In this document: positions 47,267 through 57,991 of the stretch, piece by piece | Layout: every line of letters begins with the position of its first letter | Numbering within the stretch: the first letter of the stretch is position 1 | Source: Umbilicaria muhlenbergii | Taxonomy: Eukaryota > Ascomycota > Lecanoromycetes > Umbilicariales > Umbilicariaceae | Reading direction: 5' to 3' | Assembly (NCBI GenBank): GCA_000611775.1 | Contig: KK106986.1 | Location: 1,178,001-1,242,000, forward strand | Length of the DNA: 64,000 nucleotides | Position numbers and translations under genes: made by a program | Notes under the pieces: model-generated | Seen by the model: the letters and a program-made list of their open reading frames with translations, nothing else | Told to the model about the DNA's origin: nothing | The model's database searches: none

Positions 47267-47869
47267 ATGGAACATCCTCAATCCGTCGAAGCCACCGAGG
47301 AACTCCCCGAACCAAATCTCGGCTCCTTCTGGCGCCTGAATACCCAGACACTTGCCCTCGCATCCTTACAAAGCATCATTCTCGACCTCGAGGCCCTCCA
47401 GACTCATCTCTGGGAGCTGCGTGGCTGTGACTTCCGCGCCAGAACCCTCCTTCCATCAGCGTCCTTGTATAATCCCGCACGAGAGTTTTGGCAGCAGGGC
47501 GGACAGAAGTACCTCGAAGTGATGGCGTGTCTCGCCTACATCACTTCAATCGATGACACATCCAAGTTATTCGTCTTCGCTTCGGCGCTAGCGGTTGCTG
47601 AGTTTAACGTCCAGCCCATTAGGACGAACCTGAAGAATCAGCAGTTGTTGGATGTCTTGGAGTTCGCCGAATGGCTGTATACAAAGGAGAAGATGGAGCA
47701 ATTCGCAATGGCAACACGGGCGGGAGCCGAAGATGATGAAGTGATGGAGAGGACGAGGGCGGAGCTGATGAGGGATGTTACGCAATTGCAGTCTTTGACC
47801 AATGAGGCGAAGATAGGCTTGATGGAGGTCGTGGGGTTTGTGAAGCATACTATGTACGGAGACGGTTAG
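47267..47869 (+). CDS. Unknown 200-aa protein
   Basis: Single-exon open frame; the first ATG is at 47267 (MEHPQSVEATEELPEPNLGSFW). I do not recognise the family. It is mostly alpha-helical and amphipathic with no signal peptide or membrane span. Features are LGSFWRLNTQTLALASLQSIIL, YLEVMACLAYITSIDDTSKLFVFASALAVAEF and a charged C-terminal helix (ERTRAELMRDVTQLQSLTNEAKIGLMEVV). Codon use shifts from C-ending to G-ending along the gene, as in neighbouring real genes, which supports coding. Function unknown. Confidence 0.55.
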   Translation: MEHPQSVEATEELPEPNLGSFWRLNTQTLALASLQSIILDLEALQTHLWELRGCDFRARTLLPSASLYNPAREFWQQGGQKYLEVMACLAYITSIDDTSKLFVFASALAVAEFNVQPIRTNLKNQQLLDVLEFAEWLYTKEKMEQFAMATRAGAEDDEVMERTRAELMRDVTQLQSLTNEAKIGLMEVVGFVKHTMYGDG

Positions 47870-48419
47870 ATGTGATGCAGTCTCTAGTGTTATGAATTCG
47901 ACGTGCATAACATGGGTCTTTTTGTGTCGAAGCGTAGTGAGGACGCACATAAGTGTAAACGATGACGACCTCCAGCGATTCCATTCAAGTGGGCACCTTC
48001 CACTCCAGCAGTCTATCTCTTCTAGATCCACAGCAAATCACAAAGTCACCCTTAACAAACACATCAGGCAACAGTCATCCTGGGGTGTCGACAATCCCAA
48101 AACCCTCACAGTCCACGTCCCTTTATTCAGATGTAAAACAACCACCCTCATCAACGTAGAAGTTGCAATCGAGAAGGTCCCAGGTTTCCTGTACCCGATT
48201 CCTCTCCAAGCTTCCCTCCCTCTCCAGTCCCTTCTATTCACAACCCTGGCCACTGGGCATAAGGTACAAGTACAGTAGAAACCACCTACCTAAGCCCCGT
48301 ACCCCAATCCAGCCACCTCAACAATCCCCCCCAACTCACAGCTACCCCATCTCGCCTCCAACTCCCCAACCACAGTCCCTCGATCACATCAGCAAATCCC
48401 CCAACCATCCCATGCCACC
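47870..48419. other. Intergenic region, C-rich towards its right end
   Basis: 550 bp. Short frames at 47892-48278 lack support. The stretch 48280-48420 is strongly C-rich just ahead of the small gene and resembles a pyrimidine-rich fungal promoter. Confidence 0.4.
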
Positions 48420-48734
48420 ATGCCCCCCACCCAGATCTCCCACCTCAAGCAAACACTCCAAGAACTGGACGAGGCGCTTGATCTTCTCGAGCGCGAATAC
48501 AGAAACGCGCTCGACACCTACCGCACCCTTCCAGGTCCCTTGGCGATTCTCATCCAGAAACATGAGTCGACACTAAGAGCGCCGTTCGAGCATGCGGCCA
48601 TGTGCATTCTAGCCTGCAAGAACTATCGCGAAAGGTTTCGCTGTCGGGGGGGTGCATATATCTGCGGTGTTGGGACTTTAAACCAGCAAGGCACGTTTTG
48701 CGCTGACAGATTGTCCAGCTTGCGGATGCGATGA
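48420..48734 (+). CDS. Small helical protein of unknown function
   Basis: The ATG at 48420 opens MPPTQISHLKQTLQELDEALDLLEREY, a clear amphipathic coiled-coil helix, followed by LPGPLAILIQKHESTLRAPFEHAAM. Read unspliced it has 104 aa. An 84-nt segment, 48635-48718, has a GT donor (GTTTCG) and a TTGTCCAG acceptor. Removing it keeps the frame and the same stop, giving a 76-aa form. No family recognised; the size and coiled coil would fit a small subunit of a larger complex. Modest support. Confidence 0.4.
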   Translation: MPPTQISHLKQTLQELDEALDLLEREYRNALDTYRTLPGPLAILIQKHESTLRAPFEHAAMCILACKNYRERFRCRGGAYICGVGTLNQQGTFCADRLSSLRMR

Positions 48735-49075
48735 AGGAAGCGGGAAGTGCGGACGGAGGGGAGCGGATAGAGTAGAACAAAGCTTTCGCGAAGCAGATAT
48801 GGTAGAGCGAGATCTTTGAATGTCACACAAATCGATTGCTATGTACGAGTATCATACAAGATGGTGCATGAAAGAAGTGCCAGAAACACGCAGTAACAGT
48901 GCTCAAACTGTGTCCAGCTCAAGCCCCTTCAACACTCACTGATACCCTACCCCTCTTCAACGGATCTAGCTGTTCAAGGACATTGGCCGGTTCCTGTTCG
49001 AGGTGCAGCTGTTCCATTCTCCACGATCCACCTTCAATCCACCCTTGTCATCCAACATCATCGTTCATTGTGACC

Positions 49076-52074
49076 TTACGACGAAGCCTTATGGTGCTTG
49101 GCCATGGTGTTCAATGCGCTACCATTGTGGAACCACTCGATCTGCGACTCGTTGAAAGTGTGCCCGAGGCTGGCCTCCCATGTCTCTCCGTTCTTTGGGT
49201 GGACTCTGAGAGTGATTGGCTTACCCACGGCGAGTTGGGTGCACATGAGGTCGACTTTGTCGTCGGGGTTAATCTTGTCGTAGTCTGCTGGGTCGTTGAA
49301 AGTCAAAGGAAGCATGCCTTGCTTCTTCAGGTTGGTTTCGTGCTGAATTTACGGTTAGCAAGTCAGTATTGGGTACCCGTATGCCATGCAGCTTACAATA
49401 CGTGCGAAACTTCGTGTGATGATAGCGAGACCACCAAGATGTCTCGGCTCCAGCGCAGCGTGCTCTCTTGAGCTGCCCTCGCCGTAGTTCCAGTCTCCAA
49501 TAACCACCCATGGAATGCCCTTCTTTTTGTAGTCTCGTGCAGTCGCAGGTACAGCTCCAACATCACCGTTCGTGAAATTCTTGACCTTGTTAGCTTCTCC
49601 ATTTGCGGCGTTAATGGCGCCGATTAGCATGTTGTTAGAAATGTTGTCAAGATGGCCGCGGTATTTGAGCCATGGGCCAGCCACTGAGAAGCTGTGTCAG
49701 TGTACATGTACTATAATGGAGCTGTTCGCGTAGCTTACTGGAGATGTGATCCGTTGTAGTCTTTCCCTTGCACTTGATCAAGATGGGAATGTCCGTCGCA
49801 TCCTTTCCATCCCAAGCCTTGAAGGGTTCAAGGATTTGCAACCTGTCACTCTCGGGCGATACCGCTACAGATACCGTTTGACGGTCTTTCGGTGGCGCTT
49901 GGTAGGTATCCGCACCTGGATCATAGCCCCTGGATGGGAGCCCATCCCCTGTCGGAGGAGATAGCTTGAAGTCCTTGCCATCCTTATCTTTGAGTGTGTC
50001 AATGAGGGGATTGAAGTTGAGAGTTCCTGCCAAGGCCATAGCAACGACCAAATCTGGCGACGTCACAAACGCGTGTGTTGCCGGGTTTGCGTCATTTCGT
50101 CCAGTGAAGTTACGGTTGTAGGAAGAGATGATGGAATTAGCCTCGCCCTTCTTCACGTCTCGGCGATCCCATTGGCCAATGCAGGGACCACAAGCATTGG
50201 CGAGCACCATGCCACCGAACTCCTCAAGAGTTTGTAGCTGTCCATCGCGCTCAATGGTGGCTCTGATTTGCTCAGATCCTGGGGTAACGGTGAACGTGGA
50301 TTTGGCCTTGATACCGTGGTCAAGGGCATCACGTGCGATCGATGCCGCACGCGACATATCCTCGTAGGATGAGTTGGTGCACGAGCCGATAAGACCGACC
50401 TTTAGCTCCTCAGGCCATTTGTTAACCTTCACCGCTTCCTTGAACTGAGAGATGGGTGTAGCCAAGTCAGGTGTGAACGGTCCATTGATGTGGGGCTCCA
50501 GCTCAGAGAGGTTCAACTCGATCAACTCATCGTATTCTGCGCCTTCATCCTCTTTCAGATCTTTGGCATAGACCCTGGCAAAGTCTCCAATCTCCTTACG
50601 CTTGGTGGCCGCAAGATAGTCGTACATGCGATCATTGAACGGGAAGAGAGATGTGGTTGCGCCAATTTCTGCTCCCATGTTGCAGATTGTACCCATTCCA
50701 GTAGCTGATAGTCCGTCAACACCTGGGCCGTGGTATTCGATAATGGCGCCGGTTCCACCCTTGACTGTCAAGATTCCAGCCACCTTAAGGATGATATCTG
50801 TAGCGACCAGAGTTAGAAGTGCTCGCCTGAACACTCGAGAAAACGTTACCCTTTGGTGCAGTCCAGCCTGACATTTGTCCAGTCAATCTCACACCAATGA
50901 CCTTGGGCGCTTTCAACTCCCACGGTAGGTTCGCCATGACATCTACAGCATCGGCACCGCCAACACCAATGGCGCACATTCCAAGACCACCAGCGTTCGG
51001 TGTGTGGGAATCTGTTCCAATCAAGAGACCACCAGGAAAGGCGTAGTTCTCTAGCACAATTTGATGGATGATGCCCGAACCTGGCCTCCAGAAACCGATA
51101 TTGTACTTCGCGCACGAGGTTGATAGGAAATCGTAGACTTCCTTGTTGATATCTTGAGCTCTGGCAAGATCCTTAACTCCGCCTACCTGTGCCTCGATCA
51201 AATGATCACAATGTACGGTGGTAGGGGTGGCTACGGCGTCCATCTGTGCGGACATGAATTGTAGGATAGCCATTTGCGCTGTTGCATCTTGACAGGCAAC
51301 GCGATCAGGTCGAAGCTTTAGGTATGATTTCCCCCGCTCTATCTCCGCATGATGAGGATCGTCGAGATGCGAGTAGAGAATCTTCTCCGCGTATGTAAGA
51401 GGGCGGTTGAGGCGATGGCGGACAACCGCTAGGTTCTCTGACATCTTCCTGTAATTCTCACTGAAGTAAGTAGCAACTCATTACGAGGGAAGACCTTCGC
51501 TTCACGGGTAGAAACCGCGGGTGGAGATAGATTGCAAATGCAGTAAGTTGACACGCCGGTATATGCAAGTGTTCTTGGGGATAGCGTACTTGTAGTTGAT
51601 GTAGTGACCCTGCAAGATACAAGCGTTAGAACCAATCATTAAAATCAGTCGTTCGATCGATGATTTGAGCTTTCCGTCGGTAGGAAACGGCAGGGCTAGG
51701 ATTTACGTACCTTTTCCCAGTTGGTCATTTCGACCTTCTTGTCTAAAGGCGCATCACTGACGGTGGCAAGTGTCCGAGTTCGTGGAAGCTATTGAAGCTA
51801 TCGTTAGCAAATGCGTCGTGCCATGTCGAACCCATTCCCAATCTGTCTCAACAGGTGGACTTTTCAAGGTATGGACGATCACGTACAACTCGGAGACTTG
51901 GTGCCTAAACAGATGAGAAGGTTAGCTGCTGCTGACTTGTATGCAAGGAGACGCTGCTGGCAGTGGCAGAACAGCAAGCGCACGTCTTCCAAGCCTGCAC
52001 ACGAGAAGATAAAGCGGGGACGAGCTTGATCATACCAGCTTGCCAATGCGGGCGAATTGACGTGGTGAAATCAT
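49076..52074 (-). CDS. ACO1: Aconitate hydratase, mitochondrial
   Basis: TCA-cycle enzyme converting citrate to isocitrate with a 4Fe-4S cluster, 788 aa. Eight exons: 52074-52036, 51904-51887 (18 nt), 51788-51711, 51609-51590 (20 nt), 51448-50850, 50797-49739, 49683-49397, 49342-49076. The presequence is split over the first three exons ([13 protein letters not shown] / APSLRV / [21 protein letters not shown]). Catalytic landmarks: [18 protein letters not shown] (first cluster Cys), [11 protein letters not shown] (the other two cluster Cys), [59 protein letters not shown]. The length is about that of the fungal mitochondrial enzyme. There are four more introns within the first ~60 codons than a compact gene would need. 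Divergent from BUD20. Very secure. Confidence 0.98.
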
Positions 52075-52846
52075 GTTGTGATGCCTTTGCCTGAGAAGGA
52101 TTTCAAATCAACCCCTACGGCCTGGCTTTGAGGCGAAGTTGATGGAGCGGAGAGGTTTGCTCGACGGCGAAGGTGAAGCTTTCGGTGCAAAGGTAAAAAG
52201 GCGAGGAGTAAGGTAGCCTCGCTCCCTCGTTATCGGCAGGCAGGAACTAGCATCCGGCCACTGACGGCAGCCCAGCAACAGCCAGTCGTCCCACAAAAGC
52301 AATGACGATGCCTTCCATGATTGATCGAACACCCTACCGTAATGGAGGAGAGCTACTCCTTGATTTATCTATACAGTCATATCGCTGCCGGCAAGGCCTT
52401 GGACCTCTCTGAAGCGATTTCCGGTCATTAGAGGCAGATTGACGGGCTTTCGTGTTTACTCGGGTGAAGCCAATCAGAAAGGTCGTAATGGGAAACCTCG
52501 GAACCTTGCTGCTTCCTTTTCGCCTGGTGGGACATTTCACATCCACGAGGACATGCGTGTGGGCATAGCCCCGATGCTTCTACGCGGGAGCAAGCCAGGT
52601 ATGGAACACGGGCTCAAGGCCGAGTTCCGATTTCGTCTCTGCGTCTGATGTTTGATGTGACGGCGTGCCTGACTCCGTTCCACTTCGAAGCACATGCCGC
52701 GGCTTATCTGAAAGCTGCCACAGGAGCCTGAGGAGCCCACGCTAGCATATCTCGCTAAAACTGAACCCTGGAAATCTAAGTGCTGGGCAACTTTTTCCCG
52801 AGTCTGAGCAGTCTTGCTATCAGCGTCTGCTAATAAAACAGACACA
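52075..52846. promoter_or_regulatory. Divergent upstream region, ACO1 / BUD20
   Basis: 772 bp between divergent starts, holding both promoters. No conserved frame; a 69-codon plus-strand frame at 52439 is unsupported. Confidence 0.4.
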
Positions 52847-53302
52847 ATGGGCTCTATACGAAGATCCAAAACGAAGAGGCGGACAAGGTATGCATGACCT
52901 CTAGATCCATTTGACGGCATTCTGGCTAATCTTTGGTCACAGGGATCTTGATCAAGTCCACGCAGACCTACGCGCGCCCAAGCACCTTGCGCAGCATAAA
53001 ACCACAAAACCCACCGAAGATTTACCAGGGCTTGGTAGATGGTACTGCATAGAATGCGCTAAATGGTTCGAGGGCGAGCATAGTCTGGTACAGCACCGCA
53101 AAGGGAAGAATCACAAGCGGAGGTACGAACAAGGATTATCAAAGCTTCCTTTATCTCCACAGTATGGACTAAAGTGGCTTGCAGGATACGTGCTTTGCGC
53201 GAAGAGCCATACACGCAAAAGGAAGCCGAAGCTGCAGTGGGTCTGAGGACGGACAACGGGAAGCGGGAAACTGTGGAAGGCGAGAGCATGGAAGATATCT
53301 GA
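52847..53302 (+). CDS. BUD20: Bud20 / ZNF593-type pre-60S ribosome export factor
   Basis: 112 aa from exons 52847-52887, 52943-53122 and 53185-53302. The basic N-terminus (RRSKTKRRTRDLDQVHADLR) is the conserved nuclear/ribosome-binding segment. A single C2H2 zinc finger of the U1-like type follows: WYCIECAKWFEGEHSLVQHRKGKNHKRR (C-x2-C...H-x5-H). A short REEPYTQKEAEAAVG motif closes the conserved part, and the end is acidic (EGESMEDI). Shuttling protein needed for 60S subunit export. Introns 55 and 62 nt. Confidence 0.93.
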
Positions 53303-53931
53303 GCTCCAGACAACGTTATGGCGGTCGAAGAAGATCACACAACAATATGGCTACCCGCTGGGGGATCTGGAACAACTGTGAGCATGGCATTGGCGTTGTT
53401 ACTTAATAACGGCGCAAAGTTATCCGGGGTCGTGGAGGTATCAGGCATAGCATTGGAGCAGGGCACTCTTTAGGGCTACACTCCTCAACTCCCGAGCGAA
53501 GCACTCATTCCCAGGTGTTCCCACTGCTCTGGCTATACGCATGGAAAAGGAAGGTACAGCACCGTGCTATAGCACGGATGTTGGATAATTGCAATCAACC
53601 TTATGAAGCACATGTCTGTCATGGGACCTTGGAAAGAACAGGTGTCGGTACGGATTACCTGTTAAACAGAGATTCCAACGAAAAGTGGAGTATGCGTCTT
53701 CATATTTTCGGACCAGTAAATCTATGACATGGAGAAGTCCGATATCAAGTTTTAGGGCTGCAAGGCTATGACTATTTGTACGTAGTCGGGATGAAAGATG
53801 CGCAACGACGTTGCTCAAGCGACCAATGTTTATCCTTGTTTTTCCGACGACAACGACATCGAAACTGAACAGGTGGCTCGTATCAATGGTTTTCTGAAGT
53901 TGATGGGGGCTAGATAGCGACAGCGAAAGAG
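53303..53931. other. Intergenic region, BUD20 to the GCNA-like gene
   Basis: 629 bp between co-directional genes. Nothing recognisable; holds the BUD20 3' UTR and the promoter of the next gene. Confidence 0.4.
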
Positions 53932-56012
53932 ATGGCCAAACTTCACGAGGACAACGGCAGCGATGACGAACTTCCTAATTTATCTGCTATCATAGGCCGT
54001 CCTAAGAAGACCGATCAAGGGCAACTACCATCATCCCCCGCGACATGTAGGCAAGAGCAGAGGAAAATAGCGCCTACCAGGGCCATCGAGGATCCTATTG
54101 TTGGTTCAAGAGTGCTGGCAAAGGAAGGTACAGCTAAGGCATCGTACGATGAGAAGCAGGTTAAGAAACAGAGGCCTCTCAAGGTCGCACATGTGAATAC
54201 ATTGCTTCTTCCTATTTTAAGCGGCCAAATACAGAAGACCGAAAGATTGCAGAGGATCTCGGACGATTCTGGCTCGGAAGAGCCTGTGAGGCCAACGCCA
54301 AGGAGGTTTGCAAGGAAACAAATTGACTACAGCGCGTTTACTTCAGCTCTCAGAACCGCTTCACATTCGGATGACGACCAAACTTTCGACGATTTATCAG
54401 ACTTCATCGTTAGAGATTCTGACAGTGAACTGGATTCTAGGTCTTTGGGACCTCCCAGAAAAAACGTTCGCCGGTCGCCGAAGAAGCTTTCATCTGGCCC
54501 AGATACCATCCCGTCCTCCACCAATGGTACATCACAGCCTGAGGTCATTGACTTGATCTCGCCAGATAAAACCGGCCGAGATACAAGACATCACGAATCA
54601 AGGACTAGGCGTAATAATGCACCTCCTAATACCCAAGCAAATGGTGTCTCTTCAACCGAGGAACTCCCAGCAACTTTAAGATTGTGAGTTGATCCCCTGC
54701 GTCTATTCGTCATGCTGATCTGAACCAGTTCGCCCCCAAGGCTAAGATCGCCGAGCAAGAAACAGGATGGTGTACGCTTCATTACACCACCGGGCAGTCC
54801 ATCCAAACCCAGGCTTCAGTCCCCTTCAAGGCAGCATCGGATACCGCCTTCGCCTCATCGTCCTAGTATTGACGCCTTTTGGAGCCAAGAGGTGATCAAC
54901 GATTGGAATGATCAATACTCCCCCAAGAAGACCCCCAAATCTGGACACAGGAGGCGGCTCTTCCCTGTAGGTGAAGACGATGAATCGGACTTCTCCCCCA
55001 CAAGCTCTCCTCGAAAGAGCCCCCAGAAGACTCCATATAGAAAAGGCAAGAATGATGTGACGAAACGAAACGAGTTCAATTTGAAGAAGCATGACCTGGC
55101 TACAGCTTTCCTACAAGAATTGGACGAGACAGTTACCAATGGTCAAGTGGCATCAATGGCATCTTCTACCGGGGGAATACGTATTATCTGGAGCAAGAAA
55201 CTGAACTCCACCGCCGGCCAAGCAAATTGGAAGAGGGAGACCCTGAGGTCAAAGAGCGCTGACCGCACTGTCACGAACACGATTTACCATCACCATGCCT
55301 CGATCGAGCTTGCCGAGAAGATCATCGATGACGAAGGTATATGCAACTTCCCTCCCATCACTGTGCTCAGACTAACGGTATTCCCCGGACCGTCTCGTAA
55401 ACGTCCTTGCTCACGAATACTGCCATCTCGCAAACTTCATGATCAGCGGCATCAAAGACAACCCTCACGGCAAAGAATTCAAGCAATGGTACGCTCCCCC
55501 CACCCCACCAGCAATCAAAACACGCTAACCCTTCCTCCCATAGGGCCCAAAAATGCTCCCACGCTTTCGCTCACCGCGGCATCCAAGTCACGACCAAACA
55601 CACCTACACCATCGACTACAAATACATCTGGGCCTGCACAAACCCCTCCTGCGGCGTCGAATTCAAGCGCCATTCGAAATCCATCGACCCCGCGCGCCAC
55701 ACCTGCGGGAGTTGTAGGTCGAAACTCGTACAGGTCTTGCCGGTGCCTAGGGGCAAGCCGCTGCAGATGTCAGAGTATCAGATGTATATTAAGGAGAACT
55801 ATGCAAGGGTGAAGGGGGAGAATATGGGGGTGGGGCAGAAGGAGGTTATGCGGTTGTTGGGGAGGGGTTACCAGGATATGAAGGCCGCTAAGAGCGTGGG
55901 GGGTAAAAAGGAGGTGGGAGAGGCGGGCGAGGTGGTGGATTTGTCGGATGATGAGGCCGGGGGGTTGGGGTCTGTGGCCCGCAAGTTGGATTTTTTGAGC
56001 TTGCAGGCTTGA
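53932..56012 (+). CDS. GCNA-like SprT-family metalloprotease (DNA-protein crosslink repair)
   Basis: 642 aa from exons 53932-54683, 54729-55336, 55389-55488 and 55544-56012. The first ~370 residues are acidic and Ser/Pro-rich with no fold (SDDELPNLSAIIG, DDLSDFIVRDSDSE, EVIDLISPDK). The SprT domain follows: IWSKKLNSTAGQANWKRET, HHHASIELAEKIIDDE, then VLAHEYCHLANFMI with the HExxH zinc motif and KEFKQWAQKCSHAF. A zinc ribbon (CTNPSCG...CGSC) and a C-terminal HMG-box-like segment (MSEYQMYIKENYARVKGENMGVGQKEVMRLLGRGYQDM) complete the GCNA order. Intron 2 (55337-55388) has a normal GTATAT donor and CTAAC branch site but ends in GG instead of AG. Without it the HEYCH codons are out of frame. The gene is either non-canonically spliced, damaged, or carries a base error at 55387. 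Confidence 0.85.
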
Positions 56013-56276
56013 CATATATCACTCCCGCTGTAATACAAGGGCGCATGGGACGGTGTTAGGAGCGCTTTACATTGGGACTGGGTCGGGTGTACGGGCATCT
56101 TCCTGTGTAATGCAGCAGCATTCCCGGCATCATTCGCTTCTAACCATTCAAAGTCGGTACATCTCCATTTCGCAGTACGACACAACCAACCTCCACAGCA
56201 TCGCCCGCTCTTAGAGCCCCCACCCTTCCCCCCACCCTCCAGCAAGCCCTACCCTGAATCCCCATACCTCTCCCCG
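56013..56276. other. Convergent spacer, GCNA-like gene / MOG1
   Basis: 264 bp of shared 3' UTR territory, turning strongly C-rich towards MOG1. Confidence 0.4.
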
Positions 56277-57418
56277 CTACCTATCCCCCTCCCCCTCATC
56301 CCCACCTCCACCAAAAAGCCCCCAATCCCGAACCTCCAAACTGCCCCTCACTCTCTCCATCACCACCTCCCCCACCGCCCCCAACCTACCCCATTCCCCC
56401 CGCTCGAAATTTACGTCGGCCGCATCGTAGGTTCCAGGGATGAAGGGGATGTTGATCGTGATGACGAGGTCGGTGTCTTGTGCCATGAGGCGGATCAGGA
56501 GGAGTGATAGGAGGGTGAGGTTGGGTGCGGGGGTGGTGGAGGAGGAGCGTGCTGGGGTGGTGGTTGTGGTGGTTGTGGCGAGGAGGTGGAGGGTGGGTGT
56601 TTGGGGACTGTGGTATGGGAAGGGGTGGTTAGTGGAATGTGTCAGGGTTGGGGGGGAGGATACTAGGCTCCCTGAGTGAGAGGATTGCGAAAGAATTGAT
56701 ACGAAGGACTGTACAAAAGAAAACGGGTGTGCATCGAAGTCTTCCATAGCAATCTCAACCACAAAGCATTAACAGCACGAACTCGAAACCAAATAGCCAC
56801 TTCATCCCAGACCCCCAAACACACCTAAAGAAGCAGGCACACTTACGGCAACCTCTCACACCTCACAGCCCCCGACCTCCACACCCTAACCCCCTCCCCC
56901 TCCCCAGTCTCCGCTATATCGTCAAGATGATACCGCAGCGCCTCGTCATCGGTGGCGACATGCGACACGCGCTCTGTGATGTCGAAGATGACGCTTGTGA
57001 AGCCAGTAGCGTCGAGGTAGACTTCTTGGTTGTCGGGGACTTGGCGGATGGTGCTGCGGAAAGGGGGGGGAGGGGTTAGAGTATGAGGATTTGATTGAAT
57101 GGGTGGGAGAGCAGAGTAAGATTATGAGGGAAGGTATAGTAGTGCGAGACAGTGAGAGTCATGCAAGATAAATCCAAGAATTGAGGATTGTGATAGCATC
57201 CTTGGAAGTATGATCTCCTGAAAAAAGCTGCAGAAATGACTGGTATCAACCACCTCGAAAACCGCACTCTCCGAACCACGAAAAGCCCTCACGAGAGATA
57301 CACAAGACAAAAGGCCAGCGGTAACGAAGCTATCTTACCTCACATCCCGAAAACCCTCCGGTAGATCCACAACGATGGCACCCCCGAAAAGCTCCGTGTG
57401 CTTGAAGTTGAGATCCAT
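56277..57418 (-). CDS. MOG1: Mog1-like Ran GTPase-binding protein (nuclear import)
   Basis: 205 aa from exons 57418-57339, 57053-56847 and 56607-56277. MOG1 landmarks: HTELFGGAIVVDLPEGFRDVSTIRQVPDNQEVYLDATGFTS, ITERVSHVATDDEALRYHLDDIAE, a late LLSLLLIRLMAQDTDLVITINIP helix-strand pair, and VVMERVRGSLEVRDWGLF at the end. In yeast Mog1 binds Ran (Gsp1) and promotes nucleotide release. The two introns (285 and 239 nt) are much longer than the ~50-nt norm here. The second acceptor (56608) was chosen because it keeps frame and gives RCERLPPQTPTLHLLA; another acceptor near 56673 does not. A Thr-rich loop is an insertion. Exon 3 lies on a C-to-G skew switch. Confidence 0.8.
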
Positions 57419-57991
57419 ACGTTCTTCAAGTTGGGGGGGAAAGACTCATAAATGTAATTACAACCGCCTTCTCTGAAACGGGGTACACAATCACAACTTC
57501 CAACCTCTATGTCAAAGCAGGTTTTAGCATGAGGTACTCTCCGGCATAGTTCGAATGTACGTTATGTTTAATGAATGTATTACGCGTGAAGGGTTTGAAC
57601 TGTAGCAGGCAGCAGCACGGGCATAAACAGATGGTGTTTTGAAAAAAGCGACTATCCGGCGTCTGTACCATAACGAAGATAATGATTGGATGAGCTGCGG
57701 CTTGTGGTTACTTATCTCTGGAATTCCACTTATTTATGTGAGCTAGGTCATCACCAGGTTTCGGCATCCAGCAGTAGAGTGGCACAGCAAGAGAGACAAT
57801 AATAACATTACTACTATCACGGCCTAAAAACACGACGTTTTTTTCGCCGAGAAAACGCATGCTAACTCAAGACATGCAGCACTAGTGAATGCTTCTATGA
57901 CTTCTAAACAGAAAGAAAAACACCCTCCATGACCACTTCCTGCCAGACATGTCCCGGACCCAAGTCGTCCGACTGAAAAACAGCTCGTATG
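57419..57991. other. Spacer between MOG1 start and GAS1-like end
   Basis: 573 bp between tandem minus-strand genes. It holds the MOG1 promoter and the GAS1-like 3' UTR (mostly AT-rich 57530-57900). No gene seen. Confidence 0.4.
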
